From: Aphrocallistes beatrix
Lineage: Eukaryota; Porifera; Hexactinellida; Sceptrulophora; Aphrocallistidae
DNA: 64,000 bases
Reading direction: 5' to 3'
Assembly: GCA_963281255.1 (NCBI GenBank)
Contig: OY725491.1
Coordinates: forward strand, 992,001-1,056,000
Shown: in pieces, positions 63,740 to 64,000 of the stretch
Position numbering within the stretch: position 1 is the first letter of the stretch
Layout: every line of letters begins with the position of its first letter
Notes under the pieces: generated by a model
The model's input: only the letters and a program-made list of their open reading frames with translations
Told to the model about the DNA's origin: nothing
Databases searched by the model: none
Program-made: the position numbers and the translations under genes

Positions 63740-63989
63740 AGGCCAGAGTTCAACCAATTGTGTTAGTTTTGAAAATTTTAAAAAAGTCTTGTTTTGGACA
63801 AAGTACTGGTTTAACTTTCTATTCTCCACCTAAAAGCCCTACAAGGCCGCAAGGGGGGATTTGATACCCCAAAATTTGGGTGCTTTTGGGGCTTTTAGGT
63901 GGAGAATAGGAAAGTTTAACCGGTACTTTCTCCAAAACAAGTTTTTTTTAAATTTTCAAAATCAACACAATTTACCGGACTCTAGCCTA
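63740..63989. repeat. Long hairpin with about 100-base arms
   Basis: The arm 63740-63840 pairs with 63888-63989 over nearly its whole length (for example TCTATTCTCCACCTAAAAGC with its reverse complement), around a short loop. It begins about 50 bases into Nova B intron 3. Probably a MITE; class unknown. Confidence 0.8.
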
Positions 63990-64000
63990 ATTATTTGTGA

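Noticed and set aside
1..64000. tRNA, rRNA or retroelement genes
   Set aside because: No cloverleaf with A/B boxes, no rRNA-like stretch and no reverse transcriptase motif was recognised by eye; a tRNAscan or RepeatMasker run would be decisive.

Overview
The window is nuclear DNA of an invertebrate animal. The evidence is spliced genes with GT/AG introns, animal-specific domain combinations (a Raf kinase, a secreted WIF-EGF-Ig protein, Nova-type triple-KH proteins), AT-rich intergenic DNA and very many short non-autonomous DNA transposons. I cannot fix the phylum from the sequence; an early-branching or marine invertebrate is plausible but unproven. No bacterial, viral or CRISPR features were seen.

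Layout. (1) 189-3758, + strand: the 3' part of a RAF kinase gene (linker with a 14-3-3-type site, kinase domain, C-terminus). (2) 6363-15320, +: an 11-exon gene for a secreted protein of about 420 residues with a signal peptide, WIF domain, three EGF repeats, one Ig domain and an acidic Ser-Gly tail; the exon phases close exactly. (3) 16869-17840, +: a single-exon BTB-domain protein. (4) 18.9-43.7 kb: a cluster of intronless genes for a predicted seven-helix membrane protein of 370-374 residues, a family I do not recognise. There are seven intact copies, one copy with a single-base frameshift and three fragments. One intact copy is inverted. Each intact copy carries a TATA box only about 30-40 bases before its ATG. 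(5) 47425-54200, +: a complete 7-exon Nova-like KH gene (copy A), followed from 56378 to the window end by its tandem paralogue (copy B, incomplete here). Pieces of the Nova promoter and first exon are also scattered inside the seven-helix cluster at 32.5, 36.1 and 38.4 kb.

Repeats dominate the rest. They include hAT elements with 8-bp target duplications, TA-flanked elements with CAGT termini (pogo/Tigger-like), a family with ends reading about CATACATGCCAAC, a TTAA-flanked element, and several nested insertions that show insertion order. Two large tandem arrays lie in Nova introns. One is a 12-bp minisatellite in copy A, whose higher-order unit carries the end of a hAT element. The other is a roughly 35-bp satellite of about 3.9 kb in copy B, enclosed by inverted termini.

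The Raf and WIF-type genes belong to signalling (RAS-MAPK; Wnt or Hedgehog extracellular control) and the Nova pair to RNA processing, but nothing shows that these neighbours work together. The most novel content is the seven-helix family and the way tandem duplication, apparent conversion and transposon-linked rearrangement shaped it and the Nova pair.
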